Positions 1-11,574 are shown, counted from the first letter of the stretch. The stretch is 64,000 bases of DNA from Rhabditoides inermis (GCA_963966185.1 CAWZYM010000292.1:124001-188000), one strand, 5' to 3'. Notes: generated from the letters alone by a model not told the origin. Made by a program: numbers and translations.

Positions 1-1802
<1,802 letters not shown>

Positions 1803-1884
1803 TCTTGAGGTCGAGGTAGTGGATGACTACAAGTTACAGGAGAAGAAATAAACAGACTGTTGATCAAGTGTTAAATCGTATTGA

Positions 1885-2605
1885 ATTAGAGAGGGCGCGC
1901 CAGCGCCCTCTCGTTTGTACTGGATGTCCCCGCGCGCTAGAATGCTCAAAAACGACTTTCCCGGATGAAGCACTTTTCCTCATTTTGAAGTGATTTCCAC
2001 TGTTACATTGCATTCACATCTCTATTCGATAGAGTTATAGAAAGTTGTATTGAGTTTGATTGAATTTGAAGCGAGATACGGAAAGTCCGCATTTGAGTGC
2101 GGATTGAGATTGGTGTCGGTCGCTCGGGCGGGCGGGCAATCGCTTTCGCCCCGCCCCCTCTGTGTGTGAGTGAGAGAGAGAGGCGAATAGCGGGTGCGCG
2201 TCGGTATCCTCGCAGCGAAACGCGAACGTGTATGAAAATGTAATTTTGTGAAACAAAACTTAAGAAAAGGAGAGATATTATCTTTCAAAAGTACTTCCAA
2301 GTAAAAGTAGTTGGTTTGTACTGTTGTCTCAGTTGAGCAAAAGGACTGACATGTTTTCAATGGAGACATGTGCAAACAGGCTCTCAGCATTATTCGACGT
2401 GTTATGTTACAACAGAAGTTATGCTTTTAGATAATAACTGCACAACTTCGTAAACGCGTTCATTATAATATGGCCGCTTTGCACTGGTATGAGAGAGAGA
2501 GCCTGTTGGCACATGTCTCCATTGAAAACATGTCAGTCCTTTTGCTCAACTGAGACAACAGTACAAACCAACTACTTTTACTTGGAAGTACTTTTGAAAG
2601 ATAAT
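1885..2605 (+). mobile_element. Hairpin-foldback transposon, copy 1 (subfamily a)
   Basis: The left end is ATTA followed by a 10-bp stem-loop (stem 1889-1898 with 1903-1912, GC-rich), then CGCGCGCTAGAAT at about 1933. The right part consists of two arms of about 105 bp in inverted orientation (about 2276-2385 and 2496-2605) around a short loop. It ends in AGATAAT, the complement of the ATTATCT that starts the inner arm. No protein is encoded. Related copies lie at 4964-5909, 15578-16298, 18653-19597, 24488-25827 and, inverted, at 62020-62901. Confidence 0.8.
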
Positions 2606-2945
2606 GAATACAGTAGTTACATTGTGTATTATCTGAATGTTGATTTCTTGATGTTGATGAAATAAATATGTTGTTCACAAGTCAGAAAAGTATAGCGACT
2701 TCTGTAGATCAATTATTTTCCTACAATTATCCTAATGGACGAAGCTAAAACGAATTTTCTCTTTGGTGACTGCGGTTGCCAGGACATGGTCCGACCCTTC
2801 CGTGCTGGTGGTCCTCACTGACGTCGACACGTTTACTGACGGTAGCGGACTCCGACTCCTATAGTGACTCGGTGAGCAGCGCCTGCGGGCAAAGTGCGCA
2901 TCCGTCTGGAATCAATATGCACACGTTGTTACACGTTACATATTA

Positions 2946-3005
<60 letters not shown>

Positions 3006-3132
3006 GGGAGGGTGTGCGTTCGGCCATCCTTTTATGGTTGAGATGAGAGTGGGGCAGTCCGCTCAAAATAACCTATACGGTGTTAGGAACACGGTACCTA
3101 ATATGTACACTCCGTATCGCCCCATCCTGAAA
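2606..3132. other. Non-coding stretch with TA microsatellite
   Basis: No credible exon was seen. The only distinct feature is a pure (TA)n tract at about 2949-3001. The duplicate at 16638-16690 has a slightly different repeat number. Confidence 0.6.
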
Positions 3133-3256
3133 AAGTGAGGGCACTCGAAAGCAGAAATGCCAAAGCCGGAAAAATGCGGAATACTGGAAATTGATCTACC
3201 CATCAATGATGCCAAGCGATGATCAATCGATATCCACCCGAACTGGCGGCGGTGAC
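3133..3256. repeat. Interspersed repeat R1, copy 1
   Basis: A unit of about 124 bp found here, at 16822-16945 (same duplicated locus) and, slightly diverged, at 21767-21890. The third copy is fused directly to the truncated peptide-repeat array. Function unknown. Confidence 0.75.
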
Positions 3257-3257
3257 A

Positions 3258-3330
3258 TACAGTGGCGGCCAAAAAGGTATCACCTTTTGGTTTTTGCTCT
3301 CTAAAACTATTCAAATGAAAGATAGAGCTC
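3258..3330 (+). mobile_element. Solo Tc1-like terminal inverted repeat
   Basis: After a TA dinucleotide the sequence CAGTGGCGGCCAAAAAGG and the following pyrimidine-rich bases closely resemble the C. elegans Tc1 terminal repeat (CAGTGCTGGCCAAAAAG). In repeat R1 at 21886-21890 the same position reads straight through without it, so this is an insertion into R1. No transposase and no matching right end were found, so it is a remnant. Duplicate at 16947-17019. Confidence 0.6.
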
Positions 3331-3659
3331 CCATCTTTCGCACATCGTTTTCTGGACTCCATTCGGACCTAATACCATGCTCCATATTCCTCCCCCTCTA
3401 TTCTCTCGGTTACAGTAGGCGGATTACTGTATTCACAAAATCATCATTTTCTCGTTTTTAACTTTGAAAAATTCCTGTGACCAAACCGCACTTCCCAAAA
3501 AGTTCTATTCACCATTTTTGGGTATAACCATTCATTAGGCATCCAAAAACACATTGATTTCATATTACATGATTGATTACTTAGAACTTAAGAAATAGTA
3601 AAGAAACAACATAAAAAAATGCAAAACTCTAATTTTAACAAAGCCTAACTATACTATAG

Positions 3660-3874
3660 TGGATGTAGGACGTTCCCTCCACTTATGCAAGGTCCTCCAC
3701 TTTTGCATGGTCCTCTACTACCATGAACGATTCCTCCACCGACCATGAACGATTTTTTTCACTTTGCTATGACGTTTCATCCACGTTTTAGAAAAGTGGA
3801 GGAATCGTTCATGGCATTGGAGGAATCGTCCTTTTCACATATTCTAAAAATGTGGAGGGAACGTCCTACATCCA
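3660..3874. mobile_element. 215-bp MITE with 23-bp perfect terminal inverted repeats
   Basis: Bases 3660-3682 (TGGATGTAGGACGTTCCCTC...) are the exact reverse complement of 3852-3874. Internal motifs such as GAACGATTCCTCCAC also pair with inverted partners, so almost the whole unit folds back on itself. No coding capacity. Duplicate at 17349-17563. Confidence 0.85.
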
Positions 3875-3885
3875 GCGGCGGGGCA

Positions 3886-4530
3886 TCGAATCGATCAGCT
3901 CATCCCATTCACAACGTAGAGGTCGTCGCGGTATACGCAGCCGAGCTGACGTAGAGGTCGTCGCGGGATACGCAGCCGAGCTCGAATAAGTCTGTGGTCG
4001 CCTCCTATAGAGAAGGGGGCGACCACGTCGACATCGGCGAGTAGCAGGCGGTTGCTCGTCAGGAAGTGGTCGATCTCGTTGAGCGCTCGTCCGTTGGGCG
4101 ATCTCCACGTCCACTTTTTCCGGCTCGGCTTTGAGAAAAAGCTGTTGCCGTGGAAGAGACGGATCTCCTCAATGAAGTCAGTGAGTCGATCGCCCTCCTC
4201 GTTCCGCTCTCCGTATCCGTTCGGCCCCACTCTGAACTCGCCATGCTTCCGAGCTTGGCGTTGAAGTCGCCGCAGACGATCTTGTAGCGGGCCTTCTCCT
4301 CCTTGTATAGCTTCCGCAGGTCGCAGTAGAACTGCTCCTTCTCGTCTTCCGTCGCAGTGGCTGGTCGGCGCGTAGCAGTTGAAGATTGCGACGCGCACGT
4401 CACCGAACATTAGTGAAAGGTGGGCCAGCCGACTCGATATTACTCTCATCGACTGGATTGCGGACGTAGTTTTACCTGACACCGCAAACCGAACTCCTCC
4501 ACTGCCGTTGCGGCAACGTGCTCCCATCAC
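3886..4530 (-). pseudogene. RTE-type LINE endonuclease-domain fragment
   Basis: Minus-strand frames contain hallmarks of the apurinic-type endonuclease of non-LTR retrotransposons: YKIVCGDFNAKLG, a WTWRSPNGRALNEIDHFL block and GGDHRLIRARLRI near the 3' side. They lie in different frames (GDFNAKLG in one, the WTWRSPNG block in another), so the fragment carries at least one frameshift. It lacks the reverse transcriptase. A short tandem duplication (about 3918-3984) garbles the 3' edge. The segmental duplicate is at 17575-18219. Confidence 0.8.
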
Positions 4531-4617
4531 AACTTCCGTCCCGTCTCGTCTTCTCGTCCGCTTCTCTGTTGCCCTCAGAGGTGTGTGGCACAGTGTGAAC
4601 TGTAATAAATTAATTAA

Positions 4618-4885
4618 TTAAGGTATCCCTCCGATTCAAGAGATCCACTCTGCCAATGGGGTCGAAGAAAGTCTATCGCATACACCATAACCCAACGATT
4701 TTCCAACGACGGTATCTGGCCTATTTTCGCAACAATGCGCCCGTGGGTGACCTACCGGACCTACCCTGCGGGTTGCTTTCGTAGCAGACTGCTACCAATT
4801 TATCACCTCGGTACAGTCAAGCGAACCCTGACCCACAGAGTATAGCGGACATCGCTAACCACTACACTAGGCGGTGCTTTAGTAA
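4618..4885 (-). mobile_element. tRNA-derived SINE, copy 1
   Basis: On the minus strand the head reads TAGTGTAGTGGTTAGCGATG, a typical tRNA A-box region, followed by GGGTCAGGGTTCG as a B-box-like block and a body of about 170 bp. A second diverged copy is at 11321-11574, with B-box GGGGTTCAATCCC. The duplicate of this copy is at 18307-18574. Two independent copies and the internal promoter boxes support a pol III retroposon. Confidence 0.65.
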
Positions 4886-4963
4886 ACAAACAAAAAAGTA
4901 AATAAGTTAACAAACACGTAAACAACCTTGAGGGTCCATCCGTGTGCAACGGGTGGCATGCCA

Positions 4964-5909
4964 ATTACAACCAGCGCGGCAGCGCTGGTTGGTTTGTGTT
5001 AAGACTAGTCGCGCGCTAGAATCGGCAAAAGGCGACTGAACGACAGGTCGCTTAGAATCTCTGCCAGAACAATGTGATGCTGATAGATGTTATCAGGATG
5101 TTAGAAAATGGTTAAGTTTCGATTTTGGTAACGCTAGCTGTTGTAGGAAGCGAGATACGCGCGCGCGCCCCCTGAGGGGCAGGCAATCCCCCGTGTACGG
5201 ATGGTTTTCTAGGGGGGGGGGGGGGGTGGCGCGCACCGGCTGCCCCCAGCCCCCAGCAGACAGGAGGTGTACATTCCGCACTGCCTGTGGATTGCACTGA
5301 TATCGTTCAGATCGCGTGCCCTCCCATGCGCACAGTAGTGTTGTGGTTAGCGATTGCGCCCGTTGAGTCACATGGCTCAAGTTCGGTTCCGGCTGGTGGC
5401 AAACCTTTTGTAATATATGATTTTACATAGAAATGACATTGGAATTGTAAATTTTTCCATCAGCATTACCTAATCTCTTTTTTGCAAAATTAATACAATT
5501 TTTTTGGACTCAACAAGGTGGGTGAACTGTTGGATTTCTTTTAAAAAAAGTTTTGTGGTTCATGTTAATGTAGATAGATTTATATGAAATCCAATAAAAG
5601 TACATTCATTATCTTTTAAAAGGACTTCCGTAAGTGAAGAGTTTGTGTTACTCAACGTAATGCAACAAAAGCTCATGCATTTTACCAATCGAAATAGTAC
5701 ACAAACCTGCTCCAATAGTTCAACAAGATATATAAAATCGATCGGATACCGAAATCAATTTGCCGACGTACAACATCTGCTCGCATCAGTTTTTATTGCA
5801 GAAAGAGCAGGTTTGTTTACTATTTCGTTTGATAAAATGCATCAGCTTTTGTTGCATTACGTTGAGTAACACAAACTCTTCTCTCACGGAAGTCCTTTTT
5901 GAAGATAAT
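4964..5909 (+). mobile_element. Hairpin-foldback transposon, copy 2 (subfamily b)
   Basis: ATTA, then a 9-bp stem (AACCAGCGC at 4969-4977 with GCGCTGGTT at 4982-4990), then GTCGCGCGCTAGAATCGGCA. The stem differs in sequence from subfamily a but has the same position and a four-base loop. The right half has inverted arms (about 5606-5712 and 5805-5909) ending AGATAAT. A poly-G tract (about 5212-5226) and a tRNA-like segment (5331-5400) lie between. Duplicate at 18653-19597. Confidence 0.75.
5331..5400 (+). repeat. tRNA-like (SINE-head) segment inside element copy 2
   Basis: Contains AGTAGTGTTGTGGTTAGCGA (A-box-like) and AGTTCGGTTCCGGCT (B-box-like) about 30 bases further on. The arms do not form a full cloverleaf, so it is read as a retroposon head, not a working tRNA gene. 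Confidence 0.45.
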
Positions 5910-6465
5910 CTTCTCTTTCGGCATTCTCTTCGCATGCCAGTGGTTGGCCGCCCAGTCCTGTAAACAACTAGTGAACAAGTGAACAAGGGATCACCCACAA
6001 TGTTCAACACTTCCGACCATCGATCCGACCATGGACCGTGAAAGGGTAGAGACGGATGGAAGGATGGGAGAGAGTGAGGAGAAGAGAGCTCACTTCGCGA
6101 GCGCTGACACGTTATATATCCGGTCTCGATCCTGTTCTGTTGCGATGGAACTGCTGCAGTAGAACTGCCCCGTCCGCCCTCCTTTGTATATGTTCAGTTC
6201 ATCTATCCATCTATGTTAGCTTCGCGGCATGTAGATTGTAGAAGATTGAATTTGCCAGTCCGAATCTTGCCTGCATGCCTTCGCTGCTCAGTCGTTTATT
6301 TGCCTGTAGGGTAAGTACCTAGCATCTGTCGCTCTATCGCGTGCCGTCTGGAAACGGCCGCGTGTGGTGGTTGTGTGAGCCCACGTCTTCAAGCGGGGAG
6401 TGCGCTCGTGTTGAAGAGGTTCGCCTTGATGTGGCAGTCTCCTTTCCATGTGGTTCGGCCCGGTA

Positions 6466-6650
6466 GCAGTAGCGACGGCGACGGCCTTCTTGAGTATGTT
6501 GATTAGCTGCTCGTATGGCCAACGTGGTGGTCAATGTTGGCGATCAGGGGCAAATAGGGTTGCCTGGTGCGGATTTTGTCACATAGTGGTCGTAACGGGA
6601 TACGTAGTCGAGATCGTAGAAGTCTGTGGTCACCTCCTAAGCGTCTTCTT
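6466..6650 (-). pseudogene. Short LINE endonuclease fragment
   Basis: The minus strand contains GGDHRLLRSRLRIPLRPL, close to the GGDHRLIRARLRI block of the fragment at 3886-4530. It is the same LINE family, truncated on both sides. Duplicate at 20154-20338. Confidence 0.55.
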
Positions 6651-6654
6651 AGAT

Positions 6655-7053
6655 GAATGGACGACCCCAAACTATCGTTCGGGGTCGTCCAAGAAGATCT
6701 GAACAACCCCCCAACAAGCCGTTTCCAATGGAAAACTGTTGACCCCAAAGACGACACATTGAGGGCAAACTTTGCCCAATCAGTCCGAACAACGTTTGGT
6801 CACCACCAAACAACAATTGGACTGCCCCAAAACCCCGAATAACCTCAAACTGTTCACCCTAAACATTGCAAAGAGGGAATATGAATGCAGCTCTTTGGGT
6901 CGCAAAACCAGTGACCTCACTCGTTTCAAAGTTTGCCCTCAATGTGTCGTCTTTTAGGTCAGCAGTTTCCATTGAAAACATCTTGTTTGGGGCTTGTTTG
7001 AACCTTCTTTGGACCACCGCGAACGATAGTTTGGGGTGTTTGTAATGTTATCT
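6655..7053. mobile_element. Foldback element of about 400 bp
   Basis: The left arm (6664-6780, starting ACCCCAAACTATCGTTCG) is the imperfect reverse complement of the right arm (about 6925-7046, ending CGAACGATAGTTTGGGGT). Both arms hold GACGACACATTGAGGGCAAA or its complement. The loop is about 130 bp. No coding capacity. Duplicate at 20343-20741. Confidence 0.75.
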
Positions 7054-7234
7054 CAAGAGATAGCTGGATCAATTTGCCACATAGTCTCTAACGAATACTA
7101 ATCAGTCATAACTCCGCTCTCAATACGGAACCATACAGTATGATCAAGTATTCCAGCTGTGTATTCGTCACGAAACGTCACGAAAAAAAGCGCCTTGTCT
7201 CAAATCATTTTGTATTCCTCTCCAACTTCTTGCT

Positions 7235-7242
7235 CATAAATA
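7235..7242 (+). promoter_or_regulatory. TATA-like box before the peptide-repeat gene
   Basis: CATAAATA lies 53 bases before the start codon at 7295, which fits a TATA box with a short 5' leader. Conserved in the duplicate at 20923-20930. Confidence 0.4.
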
Positions 7243-7294
7243 CGCGAGCTAACATGGTGGTAGGCATCCAGTCTTCACAAGGACATCCGATAGA

Positions 7295-9127
7295 ATGCGT
7301 GTGATCGCAGGACTCGCCGCTCTCGCTGCTGCCTCCACTGCCAGTAAGTAGAAGCAACACTGAGCAGCTACTGATGGAATCGTTTCAGGGTACATTGGAG
7401 ATGTCAACGACTCCCGCACTTCTCCGATCGGCAAACATGGCGTCGAGACATCAGGACAGTCCAAGGAAGCAAGGCCTGTTCACGTGACTCTCGGAAAGCG
7501 TGACGCTGAGGAGGTCGGAAAGCGCTTTGCTGAAGAGGTCGGAAAGCGCGACGTCGGAAAGAGGGACGTCGGCAAGCGCGACGCTGAGGAGGTCGGAAAG
7601 CGCTTTGCTGATGAGGTCGGAAAGCGCGACGTCGGAAAGAGGGACGTCGGCAAGCGCTTTGCTGATGAGGTCGGAAAGCGCGACGTCGGAAAGAGGGACG
7701 TCGGCAAGCGCTTTGCTGATGAGGTCGGAAAGCGCGACGTCGGAAAGAGGGACGTCGGCAAGCGCTTTGCTGATGAGGTCGGAAAGCGCGACGTCGGAAA
7801 GAGGGACGTCGGCAAGCGCGACGCTGAGGAGGTCGGAAAGCGCTTTGCTGATGAGGTCGGAAAGCGCGACGTCGGAAAGAGGGACGTCGGCAAGCGCTTT
7901 GCTGATGAGGTCGGAAAGCGCGACGTCGGAAAGAGGGACGTCGGCAAGCGCTTTGCTGATGAGGTCGGAAAGCGCGACGTCGGAAAGAGGGACGTCGGCA
8001 AGCGCTTTGCTGATGAGGTCGGAAAGCGCGACGTCGGAAAGAGGGACGTCGGCAAGCGCGACGCTGAGGAGGTCGGAAAGCGCGACGTCGGAAAGAGGGA
8101 CGTCGGCAAGCGTGACGCTGAGGAGGTCGGAAAGCGCGACGTCGGAAAGAGGGACGTCGGCAAGCGCGACGCTGAGGAGGTCGGAAAGCGCTTTGCTGAT
8201 GAGGTCGGAAAGCGCGACGTCGGAAAGAGGGACGTCGGCAAGCGCTTTGCTGATGAGGTCGGAAAGCGCGACGTCGGAAAGAGGGACGTCGGCAAGCGCT
8301 TTGCTGATGAGGTCGGAAAGCGCGACGTCGGAAAGAGGGACGTCGGCAAGCGCGACGCTGAGGAGGTCGGAAAGCGCGACGTCGGAAAGAGGGACGTCGG
8401 CAAGCGTGACGCTGAGGAGGTCGGAAAGCGCTATGCTGAGGAGGTCGGAAAGCGCTTTGCTGATGAGGTCGGAAAGCGCGACGTTGGAAAGAGGGACGTC
8501 GGCAAGCGCGACGCTGAGGAGGTCGGAAAGCGCTTTGCTGAGGAGGTAGGAAAGCGCGACGTCGGAAAGAGGGACGTCGGCAAGCGCGACGCTGAGGAGG
8601 TCGGAAAGCGCTTTGCTGATGAGGTCGGAAAGCGCGACGTTGGAAAGAAGGACGTCGGCAAGCGCGACGCTGAGGAGGTCGGAAAGCGCTTTGCTGATGA
8701 GGTCGGAAAGCGCGACGTCGGAAAGAGAGACGTCGGCAAGCGCGACGCTGAGGAGGTCGGGAAGCGCTTTGCTGATGAGGTCGGAAAGCGCGACGTTGGA
8801 AAGAGGGACGTCGGCAAGCGCGACGCTGAGGAGGTCGGAAAGCGCTTTGCTGATGAGGTCGGGAAGCGCGACGTTGGAAAGAGGGACGTCGGCAAGCGCG
8901 ACGCTGAGGAGGTCGGAAAGCGCTTTGCTGATGAGGTCGGAAAGCGCGACGTTGGAAAGAGGGACGTCGGCAAGCGCGACGCTGAGGAGGTCGGAAAGCG
9001 CTTTGCTGATGAGGTCGGAAAGCGCGACGTTGGAAAGAGGGACGTCGGCAAGCGCGACGCTGAGAAGGTCGGAAAGCGCTTTGCTGAGGAGGTCGGAAAG
9101 CGCGACGCTAAGCTCATGCCTCATTAG
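7295..9127 (+). CDS. Secreted neuropeptide-like precursor with 85 dibasic-bounded repeats
   Basis: Exon 1 (7295-7343) encodes MRVIAGLAALAAASTA, a typical signal peptide. A 45-bp GT-AG intron (7344-7388) follows, then exon 2 (7389-9127), giving 595 residues. After a linker of about 32 residues the protein is a run of units each ending Gly-Lys-Arg: 46 DVGKR (one ends GKK), 18 FADEVGKR, 3 FAEEVGKR, 1 YAEEVGKR, 15 DAEEVGKR and 1 DAEKVGKR. Lys-Arg is the proprotein-convertase site and the preceding Gly is the usual donor for C-terminal amidation. Processing would therefore give many copies of FADEV-amide and DAEEV-amide plus the dipeptide DV-amide. The signal peptide and GKR rule point to the NLP class, but I recognise no known family. 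AATAAA is at 9147-9152. A structural or antimicrobial secreted repeat protein is the alternative. Confidence 0.75.
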
Positions 9128-9146
9128 GCTGAAAGAAAGTACTCAA

Positions 9147-9152
9147 AATAAA
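9147..9152 (+). promoter_or_regulatory. Poly(A) signal of peptide-repeat gene
   Basis: AATAAA 20 bases after the stop codon, in an AT-rich 3' flank. Confidence 0.6.
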
Positions 9153-9169
9153 TATATACATATATATCA

Positions 9170-9642
9170 ATAACAATAAATAGTTTGCGAATATGTAAAG
9201 ACTTGAACCGCACGTATGTATTTTTTTCTGCGTTCTCTCACATAGCACTGTTTTGCCCTACTTTCGTTTCAATTGATTTAATGTAATGACGTCAATAAGA
9301 ATATGTCTAAAATGGTACTCTCTCGTTCCCTCTGTCTCTTTTTCCCATGGTTTTCACGTGAATCAGTTTGACCGCAGAGTTACAACAACCATAGTCAACA
9401 AAGAAAAGCAGTCAGTCAATCAATACGTCAATCAATACAATACACAAAGACATACCAGGCGTATGCATTCGTATTTCATGTATCAATCATGAGCGGAATG
9501 TGTTTTCAGAGCTCAGAGAATACGAAAAAGAAATGCAGGCAATAGTAGCAGGCTTGTAGGAGACCAGCAGATTGCAGGACTGGAGGACCGAATAGTCCGG
9601 TGTCGGACGGGGTTCCCGTATTCACACGCTTTGATGTGCTGT
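9170..9642. other. Intergenic stretch, nothing recognised
   Basis: AT-rich sequence without splice-consistent exons or inverted repeats that I could see. Confidence 0.5.
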
Positions 9643-9653
9643 AAACAAAGTGT

Positions 9654-10076
9654 CATCCTGTTCTTCTTCTTTTCCCCGCGGCGTGCGGTCGGGTCTTCAT
9701 TTTGCCCCGCCGCTGCCGGATGATCGGGCGCATCGACAAGAATCCTTCCCAAGACATCCATTGAGCCGGCGGGAAGTAGCTCATGTGAAAGCAGTTCAGG
9801 CGCGAGGAGATACTATGTGCAAAGCAAAGGAGTCTCCGGCGCTGTCACATCAACAATGGTACTCTAATGGTCTATGGAAAGAATATCGATCAAGTATCGG
9901 AGAATTATCGATCAAGAATCGTCTTCCGCCACTAACCTCGTCTGCCCAACTGTCTTTCCCCGGCGTTAGCCCATAAGATCTTGGCCCACTGTATGCTTCC
10001 TATCCTATCATTGTGATTGTGATTGTCATATTCAGCTATAACGATTCCGGATAAACACTTGACTTGACTTGACTTG
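9654..10076 (+). mobile_element. 5'-truncated LINE 3' end, copy 1, with target-site duplication
   Basis: Flanked by an 11-bp direct repeat AAACAAAGTGT (9643-9653 and 10077-10087). The 3' end reads ATAACGATTCCGGATAAACA followed by a TTGACTTGACTTGACTTGA tail, the pattern of LINE clades that end in short tandem repeats instead of poly(A). Closely related sequence occurs at 58599-58942; a diverged relative of its first part lies in both palindrome arms (about 47340-47480 and 59030-59180). Confidence 0.75.
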
Positions 10077-10319
10077 AAACAAAGTGTGGAAACATTTAAC
10101 TTATTGTTCGTATGTATGAATTTCGGTTTTGAAATAGGACTTTTTTGAGTAGTGAGTGACTGCCATCAAAACAGAGAAACGTCCATGTTTGGTTTTACGA
10201 TGTTTGAAGCGACTTCACTTGAATAAGACACTCTACTATATTCCAGGAGATGCCGGTTGGACAGTCTAAGTTGTAGGCGGTCCTATTCACACAACTGAAG
10301 CGATCTCTCTTCGTCTCTC

Positions 10320-10332
10320 TGCCTCTCTCTCC

Positions 10333-10379
<47 letters not shown>

Positions 10380-10380
10380 C
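10320..10380. repeat. CT microsatellite
   Basis: Near-pure (CT)n tract just beyond the 3' end of the GH18 relic. Confidence 0.9.
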
Positions 10381-10890
10381 GTTCCCTTCTCTCGCTTTTG
10401 CTCTTTACCCACACAAAGCACTTTGCACAGTTGGTAGACTCAGCAAAGAAACCATCCTGCGAGTATTTTGTGCCTTAAAAGATACGGTTCTTTTGAAATC
10501 TTGAAAGCGCTTGCAAACGCACAGTTCGTGGTTGGTTCAGATGCGGGAGTGGGAGCAGTCGTCGAAGCAGCCGTAGTGGGTTTGTCGGAAGGAACAGTAG
10601 CAGTAGCATGAGTCAACCCTTTTTCCAGTTCTTCTGCTATGGTGCTGATCAGTGGATAGGGCCGGTCGTTGCCCGAGCAGTTGGCATTGAAGTCAACGTC
10701 GAGCGACCACACATAAGCGCCGTTCCGACGGATGTAGGCCACCTGAAGATACATCTCCCTCTATTCCCTCTCTCTCTCCATCTCTCTCTCCATCTCTCTC
10801 TCTTCTCTCCCTCCATCTCTACCTTTTCTTTGTAGCTCTGCACGTTGTCGTAGCTGAACCACTGGTCTTCACTTACGAGGTACGGTACAT

Positions 10891-11048
10891 ACTATACCCC
10901 CAGGAATGGAAGAATGTGGCCGCGGACGCTGATGCGACAAGATGGAAGAATTTTGCTTCCCGGCGCTACTCTGTGAATGATTGATGTTTTGAGTTATGAT
11001 CACATAATGCGATACCGGATAAATGTTGAATTGAATTGAATTGAATTG
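10891..11048 (+). mobile_element. LINE 3' tail, copy 2, with target-site duplication
   Basis: Flanked by TACGGTACAT (10881-10890 and 11049-11058). The 3' end reads GCGATACCGGATAAATG followed by TTGAATTGAATTGAATTG. It has the same CCGGATAAA anchor as copies at 9654-10076, 58599-58942 and in the misc-1 intron, but a different tail repeat. Confidence 0.65.
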
Positions 11049-11320
11049 TACGGTACATTAACAAAAGGTGCATAATCAATACCAATCGATAATTCCATAC
11101 CTTCTGCTCCGCGTCCCAGTAGGTCTCAGCGCCGGCAGAGAGCATCTCGCAAATCTTCAAAAAAAATCGATAAATAACCCCATCAATATCGCTCGATACC
11201 TCGTAGTAGTCGGCGACGCTATCTTGTTTTGTTCGACATACTGGGTTGCTCTGGAAGGTGAGTTGCCAGGCGATCCGGGGCTGATTTTGGACTTGCCTGT
11301 AAAAAACGTAGTAAAGGTGA

Positions 11321-11574
11321 AGGTATCCCTCCGATTCAAGAGATTCACTCTGCCAATGGGGTCGAAGGAGGTCTATCGCATACACCATAACCCAACGATT
11401 TTCCAACGACGGTATCTGGCCGATTTTCGCAACAATGCGCCCGTGGGTGGCCTACCCTGCGGGTTGCTTTCGACTGCTACCAATTTATCACCTCGGTACG
11501 GTCAAGCGCCCGGGAGGGGGATTGAACCCCTGACCCACCGAGCATAGCGGACATCGCTAACCCACGTTATATAT
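11321..11574 (-). mobile_element. tRNA-derived SINE, copy 2
   Basis: Shares its body (including GATTCACTCTGCCAATGGGG) with the copy at 4618-4885. On the minus strand it carries GGTTAGCGATGTCCGCTATG and the B-box-like GGGGTTCAATCCC. It is inserted within the GH18 relic. Confidence 0.65.

Noticed and set aside
1885..2605. Straight classification of the hairpin-foldback family as Helitrons.
   Set aside because: The stem-loop and CTAA/T end fit, but the long terminal foldback and the possible 5-bp duplication at 62020-62901 do not. Left unclassified.
7484..9110. Regularly spaced direct repeats resembling a CRISPR array.
   Set aside because: The spaced units are coding, there are no unique spacers, and the genome is eukaryotic with introns.
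7451..9124. Very long open frame on the minus strand (Leu-Ser-Asp-Val repeats) and a third plus-strand frame (Ser-Glu-Ser-Ala repeats).
   Set aside because: They are shadows of the 54/78-bp repeat, which lacks stops in several frames. Neither has a signal peptide, a splice-consistent start or meaningful boundaries, whereas the GKR frame has all three.
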